DNA from: DATAXP01 sp036272935 | GTDB lineage: Bacteria; Planctomycetota; Planctomycetia; Pirellulales; PNKZ01 | Assembly: GCA_036272935.1 (NCBI GenBank) | Contig: DATAXP010000091.1 | Location: forward strand, 1-64,000 | Direction: 5' to 3' | DNA length: 64,000 nt | Part shown: positions 1 to 7,734 of the stretch, piece after piece | Numbering within the stretch: the first letter of the stretch is position 1 | Layout of the letters: each line of letters opens with the position of its first letter | Made by a program: the position numbers and the translations under genes | The notes under the pieces: model-generated | Databases searched by the model: none | What the model was told of the DNA's origin: nothing | Seen by the model: only the letters and a program-made list of their open reading frames with translations

Positions 1-290
1 GGCTGATGGATTCGCTTGTCGAGGCTTCGATGAACGGGATTGCTCCAGCCACCGCTCGGCAAGCTACCGGGAAACGAGCAATTCCCCGGACAAGCTCCTT
101 TCATCTTGTAAGATCATCCAGACTTCTCCTGACGCACCAACGGACTGCTAAGCCGACTTTGCAGTCCTCCTGGGGCGGGCAAACCGCTCGCTGGCGCTCG
201 CGGCTGGGGACGCTCGCGGCTGATAATCACCCTGGTTGGCAGTATGATGGCCGTGTTCTCGGCACAAACCTCGCACCGCCGCGTCGCCTC
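1..290. other. Upstream region before the cyclase gene
   Basis: No convincing gene is seen here. An open frame in phase with the downstream cyclase runs from position 6, but its translation looks like chance coding. An 11-bp direct repeat, GCTCGCGGCTG, occurs twice around 195-220, resembling the short GC-rich repeats elsewhere in the window. A GATAAT hexamer at 222-227 could be a -10 element, but no good -35 lies 16-18 bp upstream of it. Confidence 0.4.
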
Positions 291-2144
291 ATGGCTGAGC
301 TTATCGCCCAGGGTCCCAATCCGAACGAGCGCTGGCGCCGCATGCTGCGCACCGGCGAGCCGGTGGTCGTCGGCCGCGAGGCGGGGCTGTGGAGCGTCGG
401 CTGGGATGCACACGTGTCGCGGCAGCATGCCCGGCTCACCTGGCAGGGCCTGCGGCTGCTGGTCGAGCGGCTGCCAACGGGCCGCAACCCCATCTTTCTT
501 GCCGGCGAAGAGAACGCGCGGTTCGAGCTCGACGCGGGGGGGCATTTTGTCATCGGTCAAACGTCGTTCACGCTGCTCAACGAGCACGTGAGCGACGAGC
601 ACGAATCGCCACGCGCCGTCGAGGAACAAACGTACAGCCCGCAATACCTGCGCGGGCTCCGGTTCCACAATGCCGATCATCGCATCGACGTGCTCACGCG
701 GCTCCCGGAGTTGATCTCTGGCGCGGGGAACGACGAGGAACTGCTCAACCGGCTGGTGAACATGTTGCTCTCCGGCATGCCGCGGGCAAACACGGTGGCC
801 CTGGTGGTGTGCGAGGCGCACGGCCCAGAGGGTCACGATTCCTTGGGTCACGGCGCCTCGTGCACGACGCGCGTGCTGCATTGGGATCGGCGCCTGGGGA
901 CCGGCGGCGAGTTCCGCGCGAGTCATCGGCTGGTGGCGGCGGCCGTCGGGCGCGGCCAGAGCGTGCTGCACGTCTGGGGCAAATCGCAAGCTGCCGATCC
1001 CACGTACACCATGGCCGAGAACATGGATTGGGCGTTCTGCACGCCGCTGCGCGGTGAGGCGTGCGCCGGCTGGGCGGTGTACGTGGGTGGCAAGCTGGCG
1101 GCCGAGGATTTTCGCAGCCTGCGCAGCGAGCGTGATCCGCAGCGCGACGATCCACAGCGCGACGAGGCCGAGCCGGGCGACCTGCGCGAGGACGTGAAGT
1201 TCACCGAGCTGGTGGCATCGACGATCAGCTCGCTGCGCGACGTGCAGCTGTTGCAACGCCGGCAATCAACGCTGAGCCAGTTCTTCGCCCCGGCGGTGTT
1301 CGAAGCGATGGCGGCCGAGAAGCCCGAGGTGGTGCTGGCCCCGCGCGAAACCGAGGTGACGGTGCTGTTCTGCGATCTGCGCGGCTTCACACGCCACACC
1401 GAGCGCAGTGCCGACAACTTGATGGGACTGCTGGAGCGCGTGAGCAAAGCCCTGGGGGTGATGACGCATCACATTCTCGACCAAGGGGGCGTGTTCGGCG
1501 ATTTCCAGGGCGACGCGGCGATGGGCTTTTGGGGCTGGCCGCTGGCGCAGCCCGACAAGGTCGAACGGGCCTGCCTGGCGGCGCTGGCCATCCGGCGCGA
1601 GTTCGAGTCGGCGGCGAAGCAGCCCGGTCATCCGCTGGCCGATTTTCGCATGGGCATTGGCCTGGCCACGGGTCGCGCGGTCGCCGGGCGCATCGGCACG
1701 ACCGACCAGGTGAAGGTGACGGTGTTTGGACCGGTGGTGAACCGGGCAAGCCGGCTCGAGGCGTTGACCAAAGTTTTGCAAACGCCGACGCTGTTGGACG
1801 AAGCGACCGCCAAAATCTTTAACAGCCAGGTGGAATCGGATGTCGCGCGGCTGCGGCGATTGGCCACGGTGCGTCCCTACGGCATGGAGTCGCCGGTGGA
1901 GGTCAGCGAGCTGTTGCCGGCGGCGGCGGAGTATCCTGATCTGTCGGACGCCGACCTGAAGACTTACGAGCAGGCGCTCGATGCGTTCAACGCGGGGCGC
2001 TGGTCGGAGGCGCTCGAACTGCTGCACCAGGTGCCGGCGAAAGACCGTGTGAAAGATTTTCTGACGATCTACATCGTCGAGCACGGGCGCACGCCGCCGG
2101 CCGACTTCAACGGCGTGATTCCGTTGGCGTCGAAGGGCGGGTGA
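291..2144 (+). CDS. FHA-GAF-class III adenylate/guanylate cyclase
   Basis: Signalling enzyme predicted to make a cyclic nucleotide in the cytoplasm. With the start at 291 the protein has 617 residues. An FHA phosphopeptide-binding domain lies at about 20-100 (HVSRQHARL near residue 40). A GAF-like region covers about 140-300, and a class III nucleotidyl cyclase domain covers about 340-520. The first metal-binding Asp is in FCDLRGFT (about 359-366) and the second in GDFQGDAAMGFWG (about 405). The transition-state Asn and Arg are in VVNRASRL (about 483). The position that is Lys in typical adenylate cyclases is Asp here, and the partner position is Thr, so substrate choice is uncertain. A longer frame opens at position 6, but those residues look non-coding. 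ATG 291 lacks a clear Shine-Dalgarno site. A short helical tail follows the catalytic domain. The gene is convergent with the peptidase across a strong hairpin. Confidence 0.85.
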   Translation: MAELIAQGPNPNERWRRMLRTGEPVVVGREAGLWSVGWDAHVSRQHARLTWQGLRLLVERLPTGRNPIFLAGEENARFELDAGGHFVIGQTSFTLLNEHVSDEHESPRAVEEQTYSPQYLRGLRFHNADHRIDVLTRLPELISGAGNDEELLNRLVNMLLSGMPRANTVALVVCEAHGPEGHDSLGHGASCTTRVLHWDRRLGTGGEFRASHRLVAAAVGRGQSVLHVWGKSQAADPTYTMAENMDWAFCTPLRGEACAGWAVYVGGKLAAEDFRSLRSERDPQRDDPQRDEAEPGDLREDVKFTELVASTISSLRDVQLLQRRQSTLSQFFAPAVFEAMAAEKPEVVLAPRETEVTVLFCDLRGFTRHTERSADNLMGLLERVSKALGVMTHHILDQGGVFGDFQGDAAMGFWGWPLAQPDKVERACLAALAIRREFESAAKQPGHPLADFRMGIGLATGRAVAGRIGTTDQVKVTVFGPVVNRASRLEALTKVLQTPTLLDEATAKIFNSQVESDVARLRRLATVRPYGMESPVEVSELLPAAAEYPDLSDADLKTYEQALDAFNAGRWSEALELLHQVPAKDRVKDFLTIYIVEHGRTPPADFNGVIPLASKGG

Positions 2145-2151
2145 GCGACAA

Positions 2152-2174
2152 GGCCGCGTGGACGCGGCCGCTAA
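2152..2174. terminator. Perfect hairpin between convergent genes
   Basis: GGCCGCGT and ACGCGGCC form an 8-bp perfect stem around a GG loop, followed by GCTAA. It sits in the 31-bp gap between the converging cyclase and peptidase genes. There is no T-run, so intrinsic termination is inferred from position. On the minus strand it reads TTAGC plus stem, like other 3'-end hairpins in this window. Confidence 0.5.
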
Positions 2175-2175
2175 G

Positions 2176-3711
2176 CTAGCGCAGGAGCGCTGATGTTGCG
2201 CCGAGTTGCGCGAACCACGCATCGTGCCGCCCGGCGATGTCGTCGGTCGCATCGGCCAGCGACGCGTGCTTTGCGTTCGGGCTGATGATGAGCGTGGCCG
2301 AAGCGAGCCATCGATCGGCGGCCTGTTGCGTCGGCTGCGAGACGCCTGAGGAGACGACGTTGATCGCGGCGGTTTGCGACGAGACGTTCGTCGTGGGGGT
2401 CGTCAACGAGACGCTTGAAGCGTTGTCGGCGTCGTCGGCTCTGGCACCGTCGCCGGAAGTGTCGCCGCCGAACTCGGTGCCGTGCGACGAGAGCGTAATG
2501 CCGTTGAGCACGAGCATCATCGTAGCCGGCTTCACGTACGACGCGCTGACGGTTCCTTTGTAGGCGATCAGGTCGCGGATCACGAATTGCGCATACGGAG
2601 AGCCCAAGCCGCTGGCCAGGTCGTATCCCTTGCCGGCGCCGTTGCCGTCGTTGCCGCTGGCGATGTCGTGGAAATCGGAACTGGGCAACGAGTACAGTAC
2701 CGCTTGGGCGTTGCTCAGCGAACCTTCGTGTGCCTGGATGCGACCTTCGTCGGCAATGGCGATGATGGCGGCCCATTGTGGTGCGGCGATGCTGGTGCCG
2801 CCGTAGACTGCCCAGCCCGAGCCGCCATACGTGTTGTAGACCGAAACACCGGTCGATGGATTGGCATCGTACGAGACATCGGGAGTGCCGCGGCGAGCGA
2901 TCGACAGCGAGCTTTGGTAGCTCGGCTTCGCTTCGTACTTACTCATGCCGCCGCCGCCGTCGGACCAGACGGTTTCGCTCGACCAGGCGCCGCTGGCGGT
3001 GAGCTTGAGCGTGGTGCCGCCGACCGACAGCACGTTGGGCGATGACGAAGGATACTCGGCCGGGGCGCCCGAGTCGCCGGCCGCCACGGTGAACGTCACC
3101 CCTTGGTGTCCGGTGGGGGTGGTGAAGTACGAATCGTCGGAGGTTTCGGACGAGAATTCGCTGCTGCCCCAACTGTTCGAGACGACCACCACGCCTGCCG
3201 CATTGCGCGCGTAGTTCTCGGCGGCCAGCAGGTTGCTCATCGAGTTGTTCGTGGCTTCGACAAGCAGGATCTTCGCCCCCGGTGCCATGGCGTGGGCCCA
3301 TTCGACATCCAGCGCAATCTCGGCGGCCCAACCCGCGTTGGCCGCTGGCAATTTCGAGCCGCCGGTTTGGTTGACCACCGTCAGGTTGATCGGCGCCAGT
3401 CCGAACTGCTTGTCGAACACTGCCACGTCGCTGACGAGATTGGGATCGCTGTAGGCATCGACGATGGCGATCGTCGTGCCTGCGCCGTTCAAGCCGCCGG
3501 CCACCTGGTTGAACCCGTATGCCTGGGCCATTTGGGCTGGCGAATAACCCGACGGGCCTTTCGTGGCGTCGGCAACGACGTCGTACAGCGGTGTGGCGAT
3601 GTCGGTGGCGCTGAGCAACTGCCGCTGCTCGAGTTCCTCGAACCGCAACTCACGGTAACCATCTGCTTTTGTGCCCTGAGTGCGCAGAACGCCGGTACGC
3701 TTGGCGACCAT
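2176..3711 (-). CDS. Secreted sedolisin-type (S53) serine peptidase
   Basis: Predicted extracytoplasmic serine-carboxyl peptidase of 511 residues. The N-terminus carries FEELEQRQLLSA (about residues 25-36), the planctomycete LEPR-xLL-type motif found on large exported proteins. Catalytic Glu and Asp are in EIALDVEW (E131, D135), the oxyanion Asp is in AAGDSG (about D213), and the nucleophile is in GGTSIAAP (about S307). A calcium-site-like stretch, HDIASGNDGNGAG followed by YDLASGLGSP, lies after the nucleophile. Sedolisins are usually made with a pro-domain of about 150-200 residues; here the catalytic fold begins almost directly after the LEPR motif. The roughly 130-residue C-terminal tail is Ser/Thr/Ala-rich and unrecognised. 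The start at 3711 is favoured over 3774 because GGGGGAG lies 6 nt upstream of it. Confidence 0.85.
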   Translation of the reverse strand: MVAKRTGVLRTQGTKADGYRELRFEELEQRQLLSATDIATPLYDVVADATKGPSGYSPAQMAQAYGFNQVAGGLNGAGTTIAIVDAYSDPNLVSDVAVFDKQFGLAPINLTVVNQTGGSKLPAANAGWAAEIALDVEWAHAMAPGAKILLVEATNNSMSNLLAAENYARNAAGVVVVSNSWGSSEFSSETSDDSYFTTPTGHQGVTFTVAAGDSGAPAEYPSSSPNVLSVGGTTLKLTASGAWSSETVWSDGGGGMSKYEAKPSYQSSLSIARRGTPDVSYDANPSTGVSVYNTYGGSGWAVYGGTSIAAPQWAAIIAIADEGRIQAHEGSLSNAQAVLYSLPSSDFHDIASGNDGNGAGKGYDLASGLGSPYAQFVIRDLIAYKGTVSASYVKPATMMLVLNGITLSSHGTEFGGDTSGDGARADDADNASSVSLTTPTTNVSSQTAAINVVSSGVSQPTQQAADRWLASATLIISPNAKHASLADATDDIAGRHDAWFAQLGATSALLR

Positions 3712-3880
3712 GAAACGCTCCCCCGTGAAAGACATCGTGTCCAGGCCAGAACAGCCGACCAGCCACCCGCGCAAAAAGCGATTTCAATGTACCGATTGCC
3801 GGCAGTCGCTCAAGCAAATTTGCGCGAGTTTTTAGTGAACTGGGATGCTCGCGTCCCGCGCGCCAGCGACTCTCTCATGG

Positions 3881-4288
3881 TTACCAGCTTCCTGTGGTCT
3901 TCGTGGGCCCGTAGGCACCGAACTCCAGGTAGTGCCCGTCGGGATCGCGGCAGAAGAGTTGGCGAACTCCACTGCTGGCCTGGACGTTCACCTTGAGCTC
4001 GACTCCCGCGGCCCGCAGCGCTCGCTCGACCGGCTCGGGATCGTGAATCTCGAACGCAATGTGTTCGTGCCGGGTTTGGATCGGGCCATCGGGCTGCCGG
4101 TACGCGGGATCGACGATCAGGTGAATTTGAATCCCGTAGTTGAGCAGCCAGGCGCCGTCGAAATCGAACCGCACCCGGGGAATCTCGCGAAAGCCGAGCA
4201 GGTCGCGGTAGAAGGCCCGGCTCGCCTCGAGCCGCGTGGTGCGCAGCGAGATATGATGCAGGCCGCGGATCGAAATCGGTTCGCTCAT
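3881..4288 (-). CDS. VOC (glyoxalase/bleomycin-resistance fold) protein
   Basis: Small 135-residue vicinal-oxygen-chelate protein, likely a cytoplasmic metal-dependent enzyme of unknown substrate. Two beta-alpha-beta-beta-beta modules are visible. Metal-ligand candidates are the His pair in GLHHISL (near residue 11), the His in HEHIAFEI (about 75) and the Glu in YLEFGAY (about 124). The motif FYRDLLGF after the first strand is characteristic of the family. It is a single-gene unit between the peptidase and the divergent YjbQ gene. Glyoxalase I activity cannot be claimed from sequence alone. Confidence 0.85.
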   Translation of the reverse strand: MSEPISIRGLHHISLRTTRLEASRAFYRDLLGFREIPRVRFDFDGAWLLNYGIQIHLIVDPAYRQPDGPIQTRHEHIAFEIHDPEPVERALRAAGVELKVNVQASSGVRQLFCRDPDGHYLEFGAYGPTKTTGSW

Positions 4289-4337
4289 CGTCGCTCGATC
4301 GGTTAGAACGTGTCGCGAAGAATTACCGGTCGGCCAT

Positions 4338-4343
4338 TATAAT
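4338..4343 (+). promoter_or_regulatory. Candidate -10 box for yjbQ-like gene
   Basis: A perfect TATAAT lies 15 nt before the ATG at 4359 (27 nt before the ATG at 4371). No good -35 hexamer is found 16-18 bp upstream. If it is used, the leader is very short. Confidence 0.35.
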
Positions 4344-4358
4344 CCCGCTCGCTGCTCA

Positions 4359-4799
4359 ATGCCGCTGCCCATGTCGTGGTCCCAATACACGCTCCGCCTG
4401 CCTGCCATGCCGCGTGGCTGTCACTTGGTCACGCGCCAGGTGGTGGAGGCAGTACCGAAACTCGCCCGATGCCGTATCGGATTGCTGCATGTGTTCATCC
4501 AGCACACCAGCGCCAGTGTGGCGATCAACGAGAACGCCGACCCCGACGTGCCGGCCGACCTGGAAACCGCGCTCAACGCCATCGCGCCCGAGCGCTTCCC
4601 GTATCGCCACACGGTCGAAGGGCCCGACGACATGCCGGCCCACGTGAAATCGGCGCTCGTGGGGAGCAGCGTGAGCATCCCGGTCAGCGCGGGGAAGCTG
4701 TGCCTGGGCACCTGGCAGGGCATCTACCTGTGCGAGCACCGGAATCACGGCGGCGCGCGCCAATTGGTGCTCACGCTCCAAGGGGAGTTCGAAGGTTAG
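4359..4799 (+). CDS. YjbQ/UPF0047 family protein
   Basis: A 146-residue single-domain protein of the YjbQ (UPF0047) family. Family hallmarks are HVFIQHTSASVAINENADPD (about 46-65), the HTVEG-DDMPAH stretch, and the C-terminal GTWQGIYLCEHRNHGG with conserved His and Cys. Some members have weak thiamine-phosphate synthase activity and can rescue thiE mutants in vitro; the physiological role is not settled. It could start at either of two in-frame ATGs (4359 or 4371). The TAG stop is part of the hairpin element that follows and separates it from the convergent polyketide synthase gene. Confidence 0.9.
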   Translation: MPLPMSWSQYTLRLPAMPRGCHLVTRQVVEAVPKLARCRIGLLHVFIQHTSASVAINENADPDVPADLETALNAIAPERFPYRHTVEGPDDMPAHVKSALVGSSVSIPVSAGKLCLGTWQGIYLCEHRNHGGARQLVLTLQGEFEG

Positions 4800-4824
4800 C
4801 CGCGTCGCTTGCGACGCGCTCTAA
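4796..4824. terminator. TTAGCC-type hairpin containing both stop codons
   Basis: CGCGTCGC and GCGACGCG form an 8-bp stem with a TT loop at 4801-4818. The flank TTAGC supplies the TAG stop of the plus-strand YjbQ gene (4797-4799). The flank CTCTAA supplies, on the minus strand, the TAG stop of the polyketide synthase gene (4821-4823). It is probably a shared bidirectional 3'-end structure. Confidence 0.55.
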
Positions 4825-6086
4825 AGCCACAAGGCCGCTTCGGCCATCAGGCCGGGTCCGAAGCCTAGGGCAACGCAGGGGCGCGGGGCGTCGATCTCGC
4901 GCAGCCGGTCGAGGATGAACAGCACGGTGGGGCTCGACATATTGCCGCACTCGGAGAGCACGTCGCGCGAAACCGACAGGGCATCGTGCGGCAGGTCGAG
5001 ACTCTTTTCCACGGCTCCCAAGATGCGCGGTCCACCGGGATGCACCGCCCACGAGCCGACCGTTTCGATCGTCAGTCCGTGCTTCGCCAGCCAGCCGACG
5101 AGCCACGGCCGCAGGTGTTCGCAAATCAGGTCGGGCACCTTGGCCGAGAGGAACATCTCGAAGCCGTTGTCGCCGAGGTACCAGCTCATGGCGTCGGTGG
5201 AATCGGGAATCAGGCACGAGGCGGTGTCGGCAAGCCGCCAGTCGTTGGCCACCGGCGTGGCTCCGGCAACGATGGCCGCGGCGCCATCGGAGAAGATGGC
5301 GTTGCTGACGATCTTGCCGGCGTCGCCGTCGAACCGGCAATGCAGCGTGCACAGCTCGACAGCACACAGCAGCACGCGGGCCTGCGGATCGGTCGCCGCC
5401 AGGCCTCTTGCCGCCCGCAGGCCGTTGATCGCACCGTGGCAACCCATGAAGCCGATCTGCACGCGCTGGGTCGTTGCAGGCAGGCCGAGCCGCGAGATCA
5501 GCTCGATATCGACCCCCGGAGCGGCGAAGCCGGTGCAGGAGACAGTGACCAGATGCGTGATCGCCTCCGGCGACAACTCGGCCCGCTCGAGTGCCTCGGT
5601 GGCGGCGCGAACCGCCAAATCGGGGGCCAACTGGCGATACCAGATCATCCGCTGGCGGGTGCTCGGCCCCAGCGCCGCGGGCTCTTGGAGCGCGGCACCG
5701 GCCTCGTGAGCGTGACTTCCGTTGGTTTCGGCGTAGCCGGCGAGGTCGACCGCTTCATCGATGGCGGCGTGGCCATTCGTCGCGCTGGCACGACCGTTTG
5801 CGGCGACCGTGGCATGGCCGTTGAGATGGCCGGCAGCCCGCCCAGCGGTGGCGTCCTCGACCGACATTTCCGGAGGATCGCCGGGGATTTTGAACCAATC
5901 CCAGGCCACCTGGTGGGGTAGCGACGTGTACCGCGTCTTCACGCCGGCACGCCGGTAAAGTACCCGAACAAGCGACGCCTGTTGTTGTTCCGCGCCGCTG
6001 GCCAGCACCGCCAACTCTGCCGCCTCACTTTGCGTCATCCGATACGGCGGCAGTGCGGTCCCCAGACCGAGTAGACTCAAATCCAT
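4821..6086 (-). CDS. Type III polyketide synthase (chalcone synthase-like)
   Basis: Condensing enzyme that would extend an acyl-CoA starter with malonyl-CoA without a carrier protein. The protein has 421 residues, longer than the usual 350-390. The catalytic triad is visible: Cys in VSCTGFAAPG (C184), His in HPGGPRIL (H349) and Asn in CGNMSSP (N382). GFMGCHGA and FSDGAAA are further family motifs. The extra length comes from a Gly/Asn/His/Ala-rich insert at about residues 70-138 that no family member needs. The start at 6086 is ATG with AAGGAA 9 nt upstream; a TTG two codons earlier is less likely. A TACAAT on the minus strand at 6126-6131 could be its -10. No tailoring enzyme is adjacent, so the product cannot be guessed. 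Confidence 0.9.
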   Translation of the reverse strand: MDLSLLGLGTALPPYRMTQSEAAELAVLASGAEQQQASLVRVLYRRAGVKTRYTSLPHQVAWDWFKIPGDPPEMSVEDATAGRAAGHLNGHATVAANGRASATNGHAAIDEAVDLAGYAETNGSHAHEAGAALQEPAALGPSTRQRMIWYRQLAPDLAVRAATEALERAELSPEAITHLVTVSCTGFAAPGVDIELISRLGLPATTQRVQIGFMGCHGAINGLRAARGLAATDPQARVLLCAVELCTLHCRFDGDAGKIVSNAIFSDGAAAIVAGATPVANDWRLADTASCLIPDSTDAMSWYLGDNGFEMFLSAKVPDLICEHLRPWLVGWLAKHGLTIETVGSWAVHPGGPRILGAVEKSLDLPHDALSVSRDVLSECGNMSSPTVLFILDRLREIDAPRPCVALGFGPGLMAEAALWL

Positions 6087-6306
6087 GCGCAATCATTCCT
6101 TCGGCTCAGTTGACGCAAGACACTCATTGTACGCGAACGATTCGGGCCCTGCGGCAAAATTCTGACATTTTGGTACAATTCGTCGCCGGGCAGGCATCGC
6201 CGGCCGCATAACCGGAAAACTGCCGAAAAGCCGCCGGGTGCCTAGGGACAGAGCGCAGCGATACCCAGACGGTGACAACCGGGAAGATTCCGGCACCGCG
6301 ATCGCG

Positions 6307-6726
6307 CTAGCCTGTTTCCGGCGCGGCGGTCACGCGGTAGTCGCGGATACGCGCCTTGTTGCAGCAGTTCATTACGGCCATCACGTATTCCCAGGCGACG
6401 CGCTTGTCGGCCCGGATGAGCACCGTCTGCCGGCCGGGGTTGTTGGCCGAGGCCTGCTCAAGCGCACCGAGCAGCTGCGGCTCGGTGATCGTCTGTCCGC
6501 CGATGACGAAATGTCCCTCGCGGCTGACGTTCACGACCATTTCCCTTGGTTTGGCGGTGAGCGGCATCGCCTCGCTGGCTTGCGGCAGCATGACGTTCAT
6601 CTCGCGCTCCTCTTCCTCGAATTTGGTCGCCACGAGGAAGAAGATCAGCAACAAGAAGACGCAATCGATCATCGGCGTCATGTTGATGTTGCCGTAAGCA
6701 AAGCCCTTGTTAATGTTGATGGCCAT
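6307..6726 (-). CDS. exbD: ExbD/TolR biopolymer transport protein
   Basis: Inner-membrane partner of an ExbB-type proton channel, 139 residues. A short cytoplasmic N-terminus is followed by one transmembrane helix containing the essential Asp in NMTPMIDCVFLLLIFFL (Asp about residue 22). A periplasmic domain follows, with the family pattern GQTIT near 75 and VLIRADKRVAW near 105. It lies 9 nt downstream of exbB, the third gene of the TPR-exbB-exbD operon. ExbD works with ExbB to convert proton flow into force on a periplasmic partner. No TonB is present here, so that partner is unknown. Confidence 0.92.
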   Translation of the reverse strand: MAININKGFAYGNINMTPMIDCVFLLLIFFLVATKFEEEEREMNVMLPQASEAMPLTAKPREMVVNVSREGHFVIGGQTITEPQLLGALEQASANNPGRQTVLIRADKRVAWEYVMAVMNCCNKARIRDYRVTAAPETG

Positions 6727-6735
6727 GCGAAGGGA

Positions 6736-7734
6736 TTAGGGGCTGGGGGCTAGAGGCTGGGGATTGGCGGCCGCGGCAGCAGGCGAGGCGCCGAGGCTCG
6801 ATGACCGTCCCAACTCGCCAGTGGTGCGGGTCATGCGCATCTTGCCTTCAAAGCGTTCGAGCTGCGGCAGCAGCCCCAGCAGCAGCTCGTCGATCTCGCG
6901 GAACAGCGTCTGGATGCGCCCTTCAAAGTAGTGGGCGAACACCGAGGCCGGAATCGCCACGACCAGGCCGCCGAACGTGGTGACCAAGGCAATGTAGATG
7001 CCGTTTGCCAGGTGTTCCGATTTATCGGCGCCGACGGGCAGATGGGCCGTGATGAAGAAGCACTCGATCATCCCCTGCACGGTCCCCAACAGCCCCAACA
7101 GCGGCGTGATCGTCGTGGCCAGGTTGATCGTGCGGACGTTCTTGTACAGCTTGGCCGCCTCGCGTTCGCTGGCTTCGTGGACCGCATGCTCGACTTCCGA
7201 TTGCGGCCGGCCGACTTTCAAGAGCACGCTCTTGAGCACATTGGCGGTGGTCGACGGGAATTGCTGGCAGAGCTGGTAGGCCGCACGCGGATCGAGTCCT
7301 CCGGGACGAGCGGCGAGCTGGCCGAGGGCGTCGACCAGCCGCGGCGGAATGACTTTCCGGCGGCGCAAGCCCAACGATCGCTCGACTGCGAAGATCACCA
7401 CGAGCACCGACATCAGCGTGATGGGCCACATCAACGGCCCGCCTTTGAACCACAGGTTCAACAGGTTGGGAGTTTCGGGAGTCGCTGGCAGTTCGGCGAC
7501 TGTGTCGTTGGCCCGCGCCTGATTTTCTTTCGCGCCGGTGTCGGCAGCCTGCAAGGCTGCCTGAGCTTTTCGCTGCGCCTGTTCGAGCTCGGCCGCGGAA
7601 GCAGGGGCGGGCTTGCCCTTCGATGGTTTCTTGCTTTCGTTTTTCTTGCTCTCGGCCGCTGCCGATTGCGCAACAGCTACGATGATCGCGAAAACCAAAA
7701 CCGCTCGTACGATCGTGCGGGCCGCGTTTTCCAT
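6736..7734 (-). CDS. exbB: MotA/TolQ/ExbB-type proton channel protein
   Basis: Predicted 332-residue inner-membrane proton channel subunit. An N-terminal signal-like segment (about 8-27) is followed by a Lys/Ala/Glu-rich linker to about 85. Then come a first transmembrane helix (MWPITLMSVLVVIFAVERS, about 98-116) and the MotA_TolQ_ExbB domain. The latter has paired helices around ATTITPLLGLLGTVQGMIE (about 207-225) and ALVTTFGGLVVAIPASV (about 249-265). The long periplasmic extension before the channel domain is common in planctomycete ExbB proteins. The ATG at 7734 directly follows the TAG of the TPR gene, and its Shine-Dalgarno GGGGGA lies within the last TPR codons, indicating translational coupling. 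Confidence 0.9.
   Translation of the reverse strand: MENAARTIVRAVLVFAIIVAVAQSAAAESKKNESKKPSKGKPAPASAAELEQAQRKAQAALQAADTGAKENQARANDTVAELPATPETPNLLNLWFKGGPLMWPITLMSVLVVIFAVERSLGLRRRKVIPPRLVDALGQLAARPGGLDPRAAYQLCQQFPSTTANVLKSVLLKVGRPQSEVEHAVHEASEREAAKLYKNVRTINLATTITPLLGLLGTVQGMIECFFITAHLPVGADKSEHLANGIYIALVTTFGGLVVAIPASVFAHYFEGRIQTLFREIDELLLGLLPQLERFEGKMRMTRTTGELGRSSSLGASPAAAAANPQPLAPSP

Noticed and set aside
114..1265. A 383-codon open frame antisense to the cyclase gene
   Set aside because: It is a GC-rich third-position shadow of the real plus-strand gene, whose FHA and cyclase motifs are unmistakable; its own translation shows no domain.
6087..6306. A small gene (about 67 codons) between exbD and the polyketide synthase
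   Set aside because: Its translation shows no pattern and it covers the probable promoter of the polyketide synthase gene.
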